Assembly: GCA_019722365.1 (NCBI GenBank)
Contig: JADFUC010000184.1
Span: 186,001 to 250,000, forward strand
Source: Lithospermum erythrorhizon
Lineage: Eukaryota > Streptophyta > Magnoliopsida > Boraginales > Boraginaceae
DNA length: 64,000 nt
Direction: 5' to 3'
Every line of letters starts with the position of its first letter. Position 1 is the first letter of the stretch. The notes beneath the pieces are model-generated. The model did not search any database. It saw nothing but the letters and a program-made list of their open reading frames with translations, and was not told where the DNA came from. Of this stretch, positions 52,271 through 64,000 are shown one piece after another. Both the position numbers and the translations under genes were made by a program.

Positions 52271-55200
52271 GGACTCTTTTTATATTACTAGTAGCATGTG
52301 CGTGCGTTGCGCGTAGGCAAATTTTAGAAAAAATATAAAATTTTATTTTTTGAGATTTAATCTATTAAAATACAAAAATAATTTATAATAATGATAAATT
52401 TGAGTATGTATTAGGCGGCTAAATAATATAATCATATATTTTTATTGAATTTTTAAATAATAATAATAATAAATAATAAATTTCATAGATTGCAATCCTT
52501 AATAGAAAATTATGAATAGATTTTTCATATTGACATTAATTTATGTCAAAATTTAAACAATGTCCTATTTATTTTTTTGAATTATACTTTTACTAATTGC
52601 AATATTTAATTATTTCTCTTTTTCAAATACTTCCTCCATATATGTTGAAATGTTCTATTTTCAATTTTCTTATAAAATACTCCATATTTTTTTGAAAATA
52701 AATTTAACTTTATTGGCGTAAAAGAGAATAATTTTGTAAAGCCTTTTCAAATCTTACGTTACTATGAGGTTTGACCAGCCAAATACTTAATAATAGAGTT
52801 CGAGAACCACGAGAATAAATATTTTCGTTTGATAGATCTAAATGTTTGATGAAAATTTAAAAAATGTCTTGATATCTCTTTAGGTCTTTTCGTTGATTAG
52901 CATGTTACAATAAAAGTAGTAGAAAATATAATGATAATATAATTCAAACTATAATAATGGTTTGAAGAAGAATGATAATTATTTAAATGAATACACCAAG
53001 ACTTATTAATGTTTGGAGATATAGAAAGTGTTCTGATATAGTAATAGATTGAAACTTTCTTTGGGTGCTTCTTACTCCAAAATAACTAACAACATGTATA
53101 CAAATTATTTTAAGAAAATGAATAAAAGTTGATATTGTATTCTTTCTCTGGTATTTGAGGTATGTTGTTGAAATTACATAATACCTAGTATAAAATAATG
53201 AGTATTTATATAACAAATAATATGTTATTTTTTGTGTAACTATGAAAAAGTTGAAATAATGAGAATCATGTAACTTCCAAATATTCAAATGTGAGTTATT
53301 ATGCAGTAAATACATAATTATAGTTATTTATTTTAATTCTTCAATATTGGTTGTATAAGCTGAAAGTTGGAATAATGAGAATCGTATTTCAGGCATATTT
53401 CAATTATGAGCTATAATTAGAAATTAAGTAATAACATAAAATAATTATTTATTTAATTATCGATAAGTCATCTGACATAAAATTGTAAGCTTCTTCCAAG
53501 AGATGTTTTTATGTTTAATGATTTTAATTCTCATTATTATTTAATTATTATTATGGTTTGATAGCAATTTATTTGAATTGATAAATACATTGCATAAATT
53601 ATAATCTCATTTTAGTTCATCAAAAGGATGTATTTTTGTATTTATTTATATTCAACTTTTTGATTTTATTACCATCATCAAAAGTATAACAACTTCAATG
53701 TTAACTCTCAATAAAACAAAAGCGATTAAATGCCAAACATCGAAACCATGATAAAGATATTTTAAATACATTCATGTAAATATTTAATGAAAATATAAAA
53801 ATATTTTGACATCTTCCATCGTCTTTCATCGATTTTTATGTTCTAATATAATCGTAAAAAACATACTAATGATATAATTTCATCTAGAATAATTGTTTAA
53901 AGAATATAAACAGTATTTGAAAAATTATTGAACTATTAATGGGTGGAGATATAGAAATGGTTAAATTATAATATATGTGGAAGATTTCTTTCGTTAACTA
54001 GCACTCCCAAAATGGTAACAACATGAATATGAATCGTTAAGAAAATGAATAAAAGTTGATATTGTAATCTTTATTTGAGTTATGGCGTTGAAATTACATA
54101 TCTTAGTATAAAATAATCGGTATTTATAGAACAAATAATATGCTATTTTTTGTGTAACTATGAAAATGTGGAATAATGAGAATCGTATGGCTCAAATTTT
54201 TTAATGTGAGTTATTATGGAGTAAATACGTAAATATAATTATTTATTTTAATGCTTCAATATTGGTCGTGTCAATATTTCTTTGTAATTAGTTTTATGTG
54301 GGATGGACAATTTAGTCTTAACATAAAATGAAAGAAACATAATTAGAATGAAATAATAACATAAACATAATTAGTTATTTTAATTATTCAATAGAGTCAT
54401 GTAACATAAAGTTGTAACTTCTTCATGAGGTGTTTTTATGTTTAATGATTTTTAATTCTTATTGTTATTTAGTTATTATTATAGTTCGATAATCATTATT
54501 TTGTTACTTATGATAACCAACGGCTTATTTACTCTTTGACTCAATAATTTATTTGAATTGATCAACTGCGTACATAAATTATAATCTTATTTTGAAGGTA
54601 ATTCAAAATGATATTTTTAGATTTTATTTATATTCAATTTTTTGTTTTTATTACCATCATCAAAAGTATAATCTCATTTTATTTGTTTACTCTCATTATT
54701 TTTAAAATTATATTTTATGTGTTAGTATTGTCAATTATTATTGTAGTTTCTAAAGTTGAATCTTATTTTCAATAATTAGTGAATCTTTTAGAGCTATTTC
54801 TAATTATTTTTAGCTCTCAAATTATCTTATAATCAATTTTTTAACCTCGTAAATAATACTATTATTATTATTATAGAATTTAAAAGCTAAATGTCATTTT
54901 TTAAATAATATTTATTTATACTCGTGATTTAATTCTTGTAATTAATAAGAGTTAAAACTCATGTAACTCCAAGAGGTGGTCTTGCTGTTGTTCACTCCCA
55001 TTATTTCTTAAGTTATTTGTTTCTTTCTCATTATTTTATATTATTATTTTTAGTATCGTTACTATAAATTATTATATGTTTAAATCTAAAAGATTATTTT
55101 GAATAATGATTGAATCTTATATGACTCTTTATATTATTTTAACTCTTAACTTATTTCTGATGAGATTTTTTAAATTTGTAAATAATTTATTATTATTGTA

Positions 55201-55640
55201 GGTTTTAAGGTTTTTTTAAGTCATATTATTTTATTGACTTTCATTATTTAATTCCAGTGATTAATACCTTTTTTAGAGCTAACCGTTGTTTTAATAAGTA
55301 TTGAACCTTTTAAAATTATTTTTACCTATTTTATTAACTCAAAATTTAATTTTTAAAATACAAATCATTTTTTGCTCGTTATTTTCTTATCTCTCATAAA
55401 TTATGCATTTTCATAATTATTGTGTTTTATAACAATTTATTTAAATGATTTTGACTAACTATTTTATTTTTCAACCCATCGCTCTCGTTTAATTCCTCAT
55501 TAGTTGTGATTTTTCATAATTAATAATAGCTTCTTTGTATATAGTTTTATGGGAAAATAACTTTCATAATTAATATGTGTTTTGTAATTAGTTTTATGTG
55601 GGAGGGCAATTTAGTCTTCACATAAAATGGAAAAAACACC
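52271..55640. repeat. AT-rich block with a ~0.93-0.98 kb tandem duplication
   Basis: Unit one (about 52800-53690) and unit two (about 53740-54670) share long blocks, for example AAGAAAATGAATAAAAGTTG at 53112 and 54039 and ATTACCATCATCAAAAGTAT at 53668 and 54650. A further shared block, TTTGTAATTAGTTTTATGTG, is at about 54281 and 55577. The left border has TACTAGTAGCATGTGCGTGC followed by GTTGCGCG, reminiscent of plant Helitron 5' ends, but no matching 3' hairpin/CTRR end was found. No gene is seen. Confidence 0.65.
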
Positions 55641-55676
55641 TAACCACATCCACACATTTAGAAGGTATATGGATTT

Positions 55677-56417
55677 GTTAGAATAGTACTCATTCCCTAT
55701 CAATTGTCTAGAATGCCCCGCTAAAGTATCACCCTTCATCTTCTTCAATTCCACCCTGCGCCCACCAGCCCCACATGGCCTTCCCGGCCCCCTCGATTGC
55801 CACCGCCCAGCGGTCGGATACAGGTTGATATAGTTTGATAATACATGTTGATACAAGTTGATACATGTTGATACAAGCTAATACAAGTTGATACGAGGTC
55901 GATATGGGGGCACATTACGGTGGATCTGGGGTTAATCTGTTGATCTGAGTGGATATAGGTTGATCACGGGGATGCTTATCAGGCTAATAATATATGTTGA
56001 TACAAGTTGATAATATAAGTTGATATATGTTGATCTGAGTTGATCTGGCGTAGTAGATACATGTTGATACAAGTTGATAGCCTGAGTTGATATATGTTGA
56101 TACAAGCGAGTAATACGTGTTGATACAAGTTAAAAATAAGCGATATCTGAGGTTGACACAGGCGATACACATTTATACAAGTTGATAATACATATAGATA
56201 CAGGTTGATACAAGTTGATAATACATGTTGATACAAGTTGATATAGACTTATACGGAGGCGATATATGGGTGGTAGTAGGGGAGACTAGTGGAAAAATTT
56301 GGCAATGGAAGGAGGGGGAAAGGAGTGGCGATGGGGGGCGGAGGAGTGAAAGAAGATGAAGAATTGTTGCTTTAGGGGGCGTTTAGGCAATTGATAGGGG
56401 TAGGTTATATTCTATCA
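55677..56417. mobile_element. Inverted-repeat element with a GTTGATACAA minisatellite core
   Basis: Left CCCTATCAATTG...CCCCGCTAAAGTATCA...TTCATCTTCTTCA (from 55695) is matched at the right end in reverse complement by CCCCTATCAATTG...CCCCCTAAAGCAAC...TTCATCTTCTTTC (to about 56400). These imperfect TIRs of 60 bp or more probably extend to GTTAGAATA/GATAGAATA outside. The target duplication was not identified. Long imperfect TIRs suggest a Mutator-like origin. Confidence 0.6.
55820..56255 (+). repeat. Minisatellite of GTTGATACAA(GTTGATAATACAT) units
   Basis: Dozens of GTTGATA/GTTGATC repeats with higher-order GTTGATACAAGTTGATAATAC units, for example at 55823, 55988 and 56205. The minus-strand ORFs here (YQHVLSTCIN peptides) only translate the repeat. 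Confidence 0.9.
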
Positions 56418-57648
56418 AAGAATATGAAAATGGTGCTAGAAGTTAAAATTCCTTTAAAAAAGGTGTTTGTTAGCCAAATTTCTCGCAATATTAATTCTAA
56501 ACATTTTAAAATTTCAAGGCGATCAAATTGAGTTGGCATTGAGTATTGACGATCAAAATGATAAATAAACGAAATTTGATGAGTGATGTCTCGAGTCATT
56601 CGCTTTATTTATAAAAGTAATTGATTATCAAAGTTTAATATAAAAATCGAGATTCATATATGCTCTATTCGATTCTATTGTGATTTATGGAAAGTAGGAA
56701 TTGGCCCGCCCCCATCATTTGTTTGACCATTGCTTTCTAACACACTTTTCTTAGGTTTCTGAAATTATGACTACTTTGGAAGATTGAAAAGAGAAATCAT
56801 CTTAGGGAGATAGTATAACAGAAAAAATAACATAAAATCTGCATGGATTCAAGGATCCAAGTACTAATTCAGGGACATTGATGATAGAAAGCAAAAGCTC
56901 CAAAGGGAACATCCGACAAAGTTTACTCAAAATTCGAGCTAATGATTTACACTTTTGTTATCTTTCTTTTTCTTTGGTGAATACTTTTCCCCTCTATAAT
57001 CATGAACCTTACAAAGTTTCCATGAAATGAAATCCTTATTACATATTCATATCTACATACATAATAGAAATGATAGTGTTGATGCAATGAATTTTGGTAC
57101 CTCGTCTACATACAAGGTATTGCTAGTTTATTTGGTAATTGGTCGATCTTGTAATAATCTTAAGATTATCAAGAACTTTAATAGTATGGTGTCTTCTTTT
57201 AGAAATCATTATTATAAAGAAAAGAAACGGAGGGAATAAAGTAGCAATGACCAAAAAATGAATAAAGAAACAATAATATAGATACAAAAATAGGTTGCAA
57301 TAGAAAACGATTCAAGATATAGGAGTTTGATGATCTGAAACTCCCACACACACCACTAGTTACATCACCTACTCCCACCATATAATGTCTACATGACTAC
57401 AATCTTTTCAAATAAATGTTTTGTCTCTCAGTTTTTGTTTCTTGTTTGTACAACGCAAGACCAGAAAGAAATGTAACATACACATAAGAACATGGTAATC
57501 TTAAACAACTAGCTAGACAAGCATTTTGGTGCATGATAAATTTACATGCATCACACGTAACCTGATTCCTTAATCAAAATGGAATTACTGGGACCTCCAT
57601 ATGTCCCATGCATTACCCAGTCGAGTTGAGTCATTCGTCCCTCGGTAC
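56418..57648. other. Spacer and 3' flank of the receptor-like kinase
   Basis: No gene supported. The part nearest 57649 is likely 3' UTR of the minus-strand kinase. Confidence 0.4.
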
Positions 57649-60600
57649 CTATGAAGTCGTCGGGTGAACGTCTTTGAGCAACCCCAAGACTTGCTTCATT
57701 GTGGGTCTTTTCCTAGGACACTCAGCGGTGCATAGATAGCCAACTCGGAGGCACTCAACCATCTCATTAACCGAGTCACTGTTTCGTAACCTCGGGTCTA
57801 ATGAGTCCTCTGCATGACCCTCCTTAATCAATTTTCTCACCCAAACCAACAACTCTTCACTGCCTTGCTGACAAGTCAATAACTCCAACAAAATAACACC
57901 AAAATTATACACATCTGATTCAGTTGAACCACCCTCTCTTTCTTGACTAAGTCCCAAATCGGCTATTCGAGGCTCAAAGTCATCGGCTAACAAGATGTTA
58001 GACGACATCAAGTGGCCATGCACCACCGGCTTGGATCCTGCATGGTGGAGGAAGGCTAGTCCCCGGGCTATACCCACCGCAATGTGGTGGCGCCTTTGCC
58101 ACTCCAATTTTTCCGGGGATGTTATTTGGGACCCATTTTGGTGCTCCCAAGTATCCGTACTCCAATCGTCCACATTGGTCTTACCAGTTGGGAGCTCATG
58201 TAACCTGTGGAGGTCGCCATTGGCCATGAACTCATATATCACTAGCTTCTCCTTACCTAAAATCAAAAAAGAAATGGGGAAAAAATTATCAATTATGTAC
58301 AATATTAATTTAAGATCAAAGTTTAGTCTCTAAAATAAATAAAACAAAAAATTCAATGAAGCTGAATTGAATGTACAATAATGTTGGACATTAGAAGCTA
58401 AGGAGGGAGTAATTTTTAGCCATCTATAAATATTCCAAGTCTATTATGGAGAATTATTGCGTTACGAACATTGACTTTATTTTATCTGCAGAAATGTCAA
58501 CATAATAATGGGCAGAATCCAAAGTAGGATTTTAAGAGGGAAAACTGCGACTTGGTGTTGGTACACTCCTTCATAAAAGCTTGGAAGTTGGAAGCATTCA
58601 ATATTTCATGAAATAACTACCTACTTCAAAATTTAATTGAAGATGACCTAAACATTTCACAATATTCAATTCTTAGCATAGTAAGTTATACTATTATTGC
58701 ACACTATATTCCAACTTTGGCAATCTTTTTGGATGGTGGCAGTAACTTCATTAATATTTATAGGCGCAAAGGATTAAATTAAAAACTAAACGAAGGAAAT
58801 ATTACCACAAGAATACATTTCTCCATAATATGCTTTCTACTAAATTAATATGGCTATAATATGTATACATTAGGAGAGCTAAGTCCTGAATATTTTTTGT
58901 CAATTATTAGTTATCATCTCCCCAATAGTTCAATACTTTATTTAATATTCTTGTATATACTGAACCTATTATACACCTAAAACATTCCTTAGAATGTTGG
59001 ACTTTAAGTACTTCATTTACGCTTTTATACTAATCCCATGTTATTAATCCTATCATTCAAGTCCATTTTTTGAAATAATTATATACAAAATTCAAAGGAC
59101 TATATATATATCACATAAATCTAAGAAAATAAATTTCTACACTACGATCCCACAAGCTTCACCAACACCTAGGAGTGATTATTAATCATCATCATTCATA
59201 TCTCACCTACTCAGGTAAATTTATGTCACATTACATGCATAGCAATCTCCTAACTGTTAGGATTTAAAATCCTAAATCTGCTTTCGAATTTTAATAATCA
59301 GTAAAACGACAGAAATTTAAATGTGAAAATAAACGAAGCAAAGAATTTTATCTGAGTTCCTCATGATATGAAAGGTATGTCTTGTTGGTCTTCTTGAGAA
59401 TCCATTTATAAGCTTTAGGAAGATTATTCTGGCACTTATGTGGTAGTCTATCAGTTGAGTACTAGCTGCAATCACCGACCATAAAAAACTCTTAAGAACA
59501 AAAGATAAATTACCACAAGTTGTTCAAGGAATATTAAAAGGCTACAATATTCTTACCCATGATGATTCCATATAATACATATTGTGTTTGTGATAAATGA
59601 AAACTAATAGAAGCATCATATGTTTATAGTAGCAAGCCTGTCAGTAGGTAACTGGCGAGTTCAGTTGTTAAGCCAGCTGCTTGAGTCTTGGGAACCGCAT
59701 GGGAATGGTCGGGACATAGGGGCCCATCTCGACCTCTGACTTTCCAAAAGGGTCCCCGAGGTTGGGACTTGGTCGGGACCTAGCAAGCCCGACCTTGCTT
59801 CCGACCTCCACTATTTTTTGCCAGCTAAAATTTGATCTTCAATTCCAATACTAACATCTGATCTTATGCAACATGTGAATTCATTTAATGTTGTTTGTCA
59901 AACTACTGCAATTTCAGAAACTTGAAACCAAAAGAAAAACAAAAAATCCAAACCAAAATGTTAAATGCAATTTCAGATCACATATGTTTCTCTAGTGTTA
60001 TAATTTGATTTTTTATGTTTTGAAACATCTATGAAATGAATAATGCTATTTCATAGAAGTGTGACATGACTGTATGTGTCATGAGGATTGAGAGACTAAA
60101 ATTTAGTATCATTAGAAAATTACGGAGTACTCATTTTCTAAACACTAGTGATCAAATGAAAAATTCGAAAAATAATTAATCAAATGATAACACTAGAGGA
60201 ACATAGATATCAACATTCTTCTTACCTGCAATGCAGTAACCAGAAATAGGCAGCAAATTAGGATGCTTGAGGTTTGACAACTCTTCAAAAATCTTGACAG
60301 CATCATCATGACTTAGTTGTCTGAAATTTTCCAGGACTTTGATTGCCACGTGGAGCTGACCTGGAGGAAGAACTGCTGTATACACTGGCCCACACCTTCC
60401 TTCTGCAAGCAAAGACTCTTTCCCAAAACATGAAGTTGCAGCAATTAAGTCCTTGAAAGTGAGGTTCATCAATGGCTTCTCAAACATCATTACAGGTGCT
60501 GAAGATGGTTCTTTAAGATCAGCAACCCATGATGTTCCAGACTCAGTTTCAAATGAAAATGGCCCTGATTTTTCTACCCTGAAGGGTAGTTGAATTGGTT

Positions 60601-61633
60601 TGGAAATTGCCCATTTGTTCTGTTTTGCTAATTTTCTCTTCTTGAAAATGCAAAATGTCACAAGTGCCAATATTATGACTAAAAAGCTTGATAATGCAGA
60701 TGAAATGATCAGAATCTTGGTTTTTGAGTGATGCTTTTTTTGGGTATTTTTCTGGCTTATGTGTTTGTGTTTAATTGATTCAGGAAGAGGTTTTGCATGA
60801 AGTTTTGGAGAATAATAAGTATGGTTTTGGTGAAATTTTCCTGCATGGATGAAAGCAGACTTACCAAATTTTTGAACTTTTTGAGAATCTATTAGGCCAG
60901 TGAAGTTATTGAATGATACATTCAAGAATTTGAGAAGTGGAGGAAAATGAGATGGAAAAGTACCATTGAATTGATTGTTAGAAATATCCAAATGATTCAA
61001 AGACTTGATTCCTACAATTGGTGTTGGACTACCTGAAATTTTGTTGCTTGAAATATCTAAAAGTTCCAACTTTGTTAGTTTTTTGAACCAAAAAGGAAGT
61101 ACCAAATGGACAACATTATGGGAAATGTCAAGAACAGAGAGGTTATCGAAATTGGAAAAGTATGCTAAGTTGGTGAAACTGTTGAAAGATAGATTAAGCA
61201 CCTGAATTGATGAGATAGATGATTCATTATTTGGTAAGCCAATAGTGTTACCTAGCTTGTTGTTTGACAAGTTGACTCTTGTCAAATTTGGCATTGACCA
61301 AAAGAAAGTTGGAATAGGGCCTTTAAGGGAATTATTGGAGAGGTCAATTATTTGAAGATGTGACAAATTTTTTAGGAAGGTCCATGAGATTGTGCCTGAA
61401 AGGTTTCTTGATGGAAGAATGATTTTTGTGATTGGAGTGTGTGAAAAGTTTGATGATTTGTTGGAGGAATTGGTGATGAACATAGAGATGTTGAAGTTAG
61501 AAATAGAGCTGAATGCTTTGCAAAGAAGAGCTAGATCATGATGAGAAGTTTTGTTGCATTCACATTTTACTGTAGGAGTGAGTGAGATGAGGATGATGAA
61601 GATGAAGTTGAAGAAGAAGATTATGTTCTTCAT
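57649..61633 (-). CDS. LRR receptor-like kinase, CaMRLK/At5g45800 type, atypical kinase domain
   Basis: Two exons, 61633-60226 and 58256-57649 (donor GTAAGA, acceptor TTTTAG), give 671 residues. The first 23 residues are a hydrophobic signal peptide. An ectodomain of about 6 LRRs (residues about 68-250, [21 protein letters not shown]) carries many N-glycosylation sequons. The transmembrane helix is at 307-330, followed by KKRK. Kinase domain: degenerate glycine loop AEGRCGPVY (410-418), VAIK Lys432, then the exon junction at GYCIAG|GKEKL. The catalytic loop is HGHLMSSN (549-556) and lacks the HRD Asp, and DFG is DLG (569-571), so it is probably a weak or inactive kinase, as in the named subfamily. 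HRLHEL lacks the Trp I recall in HRWLHEL. Arabidopsis CaMRLK binds calmodulin. Intact frame. Confidence 0.9.
58257..60225 (-). other. Large intron of the receptor-like kinase
   Basis: About 2 kb. A GC-rich stretch (about 59640-59815) with GGTCGGGACAT...GGTCGGGACCTAG and TCTCGACCTCTGAC stands out from the AT-rich intron. A TGTTAGGATTTAAAATCCTA sequence begins at about 59258 and ACTAACA ends near 59855; this might be a solo LTR, but no target duplication was found. Confidence 0.4.
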
Positions 61634-63296
61634 TTGTGGCTTTGGTTCTAGTCTATTTTTGTTGTTGAACTTGACATCACTTCATGGCCTGTGACATTAT
61701 TTTTCAGATGAGGGCAAAAGATGGCTTCAACTTTGGGGACATAAAGAAATGAAGATTAGGGAGGGGGGCTTTATATGAGAGAGACTCTAAGGACTTGAGG
61801 AGTACTTGCTTTGATGAGGACTATCCTATTCATAATTAATGTGAGTGGGTAAAATAGTTACTCACCTTTAGACATTCGATTCAACAGTTTGTAAAAATTT
61901 AAATTATGGTAATTTAGTGTTTAGATATCAGGAGTTTAATATCTGAATATTGTTCACAAAAAGATTGCTTAAAGTAAAACTCGATCGCTAAGACTTGAAT
62001 ATAGATTCTTGAGGTCCAAGATGTTGTCACCTACTCACCTTTACTATTAGGTTATGTCCGTGCATGCAACGATGAGTTAATACTCTTTTTTTATTATTAT
62101 TATTTTAACGATGAGTTAATGCTCATTAGGATAGGTAATCAACGTTAATTTAAAATTCATAATTGAAAATTTTAACCTGAAGTTTATAAAAACAGATTTG
62201 TACTGATCTCAACCCCTCCATTATGTGATTTGGTGCTTTATTATATTCTTGCGATTGATCAGATCTAAAATAAAAGCCAGTTTGGATGGTTTTGGTTAAT
62301 GGAGAGGTAATTCATATGTTTCACCTAAACCTGTTTGAAGACAAATTAAGGCTATATTTAGTAGTCTAAGTTAGACTGCCTAGCAACTTTAAGGTTGAAA
62401 ATTAGGAGAAATGGAATGGGGAGGAAGTTGAAGAATGAGTATTAGGTTGTCTAACAACAACTTAACTATCAAAACTCTACATGTGCTTGCTCTTATTTAT
62501 TCCATTTTGGATATACCATTGTTGATATAACATGTTGCCATATTGTTAACCAAATTTTAGTAAGTAGTTCCTCCGTTCCTAAAAGATTGTCTAGTTTTGA
62601 CTTTTTAACTTTTCATAGTCTAATTTTGACCATAGATATTTTGTTTGTATTGTATAATATTTGATGAAAAATATATATAGTATTTTATTTTGTTTTCAAA
62701 AGAATCGAAAAGGATAAGAAAATGTGAGGATTAGCATTTCTTTAATGGATACAAAGGCGAGGTAGATATGGCGTTTTGCAATATTACATAATGTTTTCAC
62801 ATAGGATTGATTTTCTTAATGTCTAGAATGTAATATTTTCATTGAAGCGACTATTATGCCATTGCAAGTTGTAAGAGAGGGGGTGGTCTTTTATTGAAAG
62901 AAAATAGTTTCAACAAGAAGTCTTAGGGGTATGCCTAGGCTTGTCCAACCCCTACTTCAAAATAATATAGTAGCAAGGGGAACTATCTATACAACCAAAC
63001 CTATACAATCTCTAGTTATGCTAAAAATTGTTCATATCAATTTGCCAGCATATTGCACATCATAGACAATTAGAAGTTGCAGAAGAAATTAGAATTTTGA
63101 ATAAAGATAAAAACAAACACAAGAAAAGCTGGAACTTCTCCAATTTGCTGACATCAAATGAAGCTCTTAACTGGTTCCTGAAACGTATGTAAACGTACAT
63201 AAACAGGGCAAGTTACACCAATTCTAAAGAACTGCAGCCTTAACTCTAAAGTCGTCGCTCTTGGTCCTGTTATCGTTGCTGCAAATTCTGGGAAGT
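61634..63296. other. Upstream region of the receptor-like kinase and 3' flank of the CIPK
   Basis: 61634 to about 61800 is probably 5' UTR/promoter of the kinase. 62566-62690 is a truncated Stowaway-like fragment (TAGTTCCTCCGTTCC start, with TTTGTATTGTATAATATTTG as in the MITE at 40.6 kb). 63060-63296 is likely 3' UTR of the CIPK. Confidence 0.5.
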
Positions 63297-64000
63297 TCAT
63301 ATCAAGTCTTTCAGAGAAGGCCTCAATTCTTGATCACAAAACTTAATGTATTCAAGTGTATCTCCAGCTGTTTTTTTCACCTCGATTACATGGACCGAAG
63401 GCGTGATTTCAAGTATTTCAGCATCTATAGCTAATTGTCCTTTCCTGCCTTCTGTGCCAGATTGCAGTTTTACCAGTCCATATCTCTTCATGATTTTGTA
63501 TTTATGCATAAATGCCAACTTCTCTAACATCAACACTATTGTTGATGCAGGTTTCTTGACCGTGAACTGCATCTCACTCTTCAGATTCATATCTTTCTCA
63601 AAGAAACCTGACAGATCAAAGCTTGACGAACGTGATATGATATCGAACGCGTTGAGGCAGGTAGGTTTCATTGAATTTTCATTTGTTTCCCCCTCAGGCT
63701 TCTGATTTTCATAGCATTCATCAGAATTTTCTTGACAGTCTAAAACACTTCGAGGCGACTCCAATGAAAGATCAGAGACAATTTGAGAAGGATTATACTG
63801 TTTGAACCCCATCTTGAACCAATTATTTTCCATGAGTTCAGCAACAGTCATTCTGGTACTAGGATTAGGATCAAGAATTTTTCTCAGGAGCTTCCTCACC
63901 TCTTGAGGGAACCATTGTGGATACCTGATGTCTCCCCGGGCAATTTTCCGATACAATTCCATGATATTTGGATCACTGAATGGAAGATAACCAGCTAACA
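63297..64000 (-). CDS. CBL-interacting protein kinase (CIPK/SnRK3), C-terminal part
   Basis: SnRK3 kinase activated by calcium-bound CBL sensors, acting in ion-homeostasis signalling. The frame is open from the window edge (LAGYLPFSDPNIMELYRKIA) to the stop at 63297, about 234 residues, so the N-terminal kinase half lies beyond 64000. Seen: kinase subdomains X-XI (LLRKILDPNPSTRMTVAELM, WFKMGFK), the CBL-binding NAF/FISL motif LNAFDIISRSSSFDLSGFF, then the PP2C-interaction region (KKPASTIVLMLEKLAFMHK) and a conserved C-terminal VIEVKKTAGDTLEYIKFCD. No intron occurs in this 700-base stretch, which would suit the intron-poor CIPK clade. The specific member is not assigned. Confidence 0.95.
   Translation of the reverse strand, partial: LAGYLPFSDPNIMELYRKIARGDIRYPQWFPQEVRKLLRKILDPNPSTRMTVAELMENNWFKMGFKQYNPSQIVSDLSLESPRSVLDCQENSDECYENQKPEGETNENSMKPTCLNAFDIISRSSSFDLSGFFEKDMNLKSEMQFTVKKPASTIVLMLEKLAFMHKYKIMKRYGLVKLQSGTEGRKGQLAIDAEILEITPSVHVIEVKKTAGDTLEYIKFCDQELRPSLKDLI

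Noticed and set aside
55979..56236. Minus-strand ORFs with repeating YQHVLSTCIN-type peptides
   Set aside because: Direct translation of the GTTGATACAA minisatellite.
60226..61633. Plus-strand 66-codon ORF at 61005-61205 within the receptor kinase
   Set aside because: Antisense shadow of the LRR exon.

Overview
This window is nuclear DNA from a flowering plant, almost certainly a eudicot. The genes are split by GT-AG introns, the spacers are strongly AT-rich, and the families are plant-specific (STICHEL-like, RABA-type Rab, GSK3/BIN2-type kinase, GPX8-type peroxidase, DUF641/GIL1, CBL-interacting kinase, LRR receptor-like kinase). Many fragments carry Stowaway-type CTCCCTCC or CTCCGT termini. 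I cannot fix the order or species from sequence alone.

Layout. 47-3033 (-) is the 5' two-thirds of a STICHEL-like 3/4 gene running off the left edge. 6.4-8.3 kb holds a broken F-box/LRR gene and a small unknown ORF. 9.8-12.8 kb holds a small unrecognised gene (61-residue exon plus a 62-residue transmembrane/amphipathic exon) and a truncated tandem copy. 13.6-17.4 kb is a Ty1/copia element with very short LTRs. 20.5-21.0 kb is a 5'-truncated LINE. 21.9-26.6 kb is a much more decayed Tnt1-like copia element. 29.3-30.7 kb (+) is an intact GIL1/DUF641 gene. 34.3-35.5 kb (-) is a second F-box relic, in inverted orientation to the first. 35.7-37.3 kb is a TA-flanked element whose core is an inverted array of a degenerate ~28-bp minisatellite. 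38.0-39.9 kb (+) is a RABA-type Rab with a repeat-filled intron. 40.6-45.4 kb is a cluster of DNA-transposon derivatives: a Stowaway MITE, a 922-bp hAT-like element with a target duplication, and a 576-bp MITE. 46.1-49.4 kb (-) is a complete 12-exon BIN2-type GSK3 kinase, head-to-head with a six-exon GPX8-type peroxidase (50.0-51.3 kb, +). 52.3-55.6 kb is a tandemly duplicated AT-rich block, followed by a second TIR-bounded minisatellite element (55.7-56.4 kb). 57.6-61.6 kb (-) is a CaMRLK/At5g45800-type receptor-like kinase. 63.3-64.0 kb (-) is the C-terminal part of a CIPK.

The genes do not form a pathway; this is ordinary plant synteny with transposon-rich spacers. BIN2-type kinase, CaMRLK, CIPK and RabA proteins all belong to signalling or trafficking, but nothing here ties them together. 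The least explained structures are the two minisatellite-cored inverted-repeat elements and the duplicated small transmembrane-protein gene.
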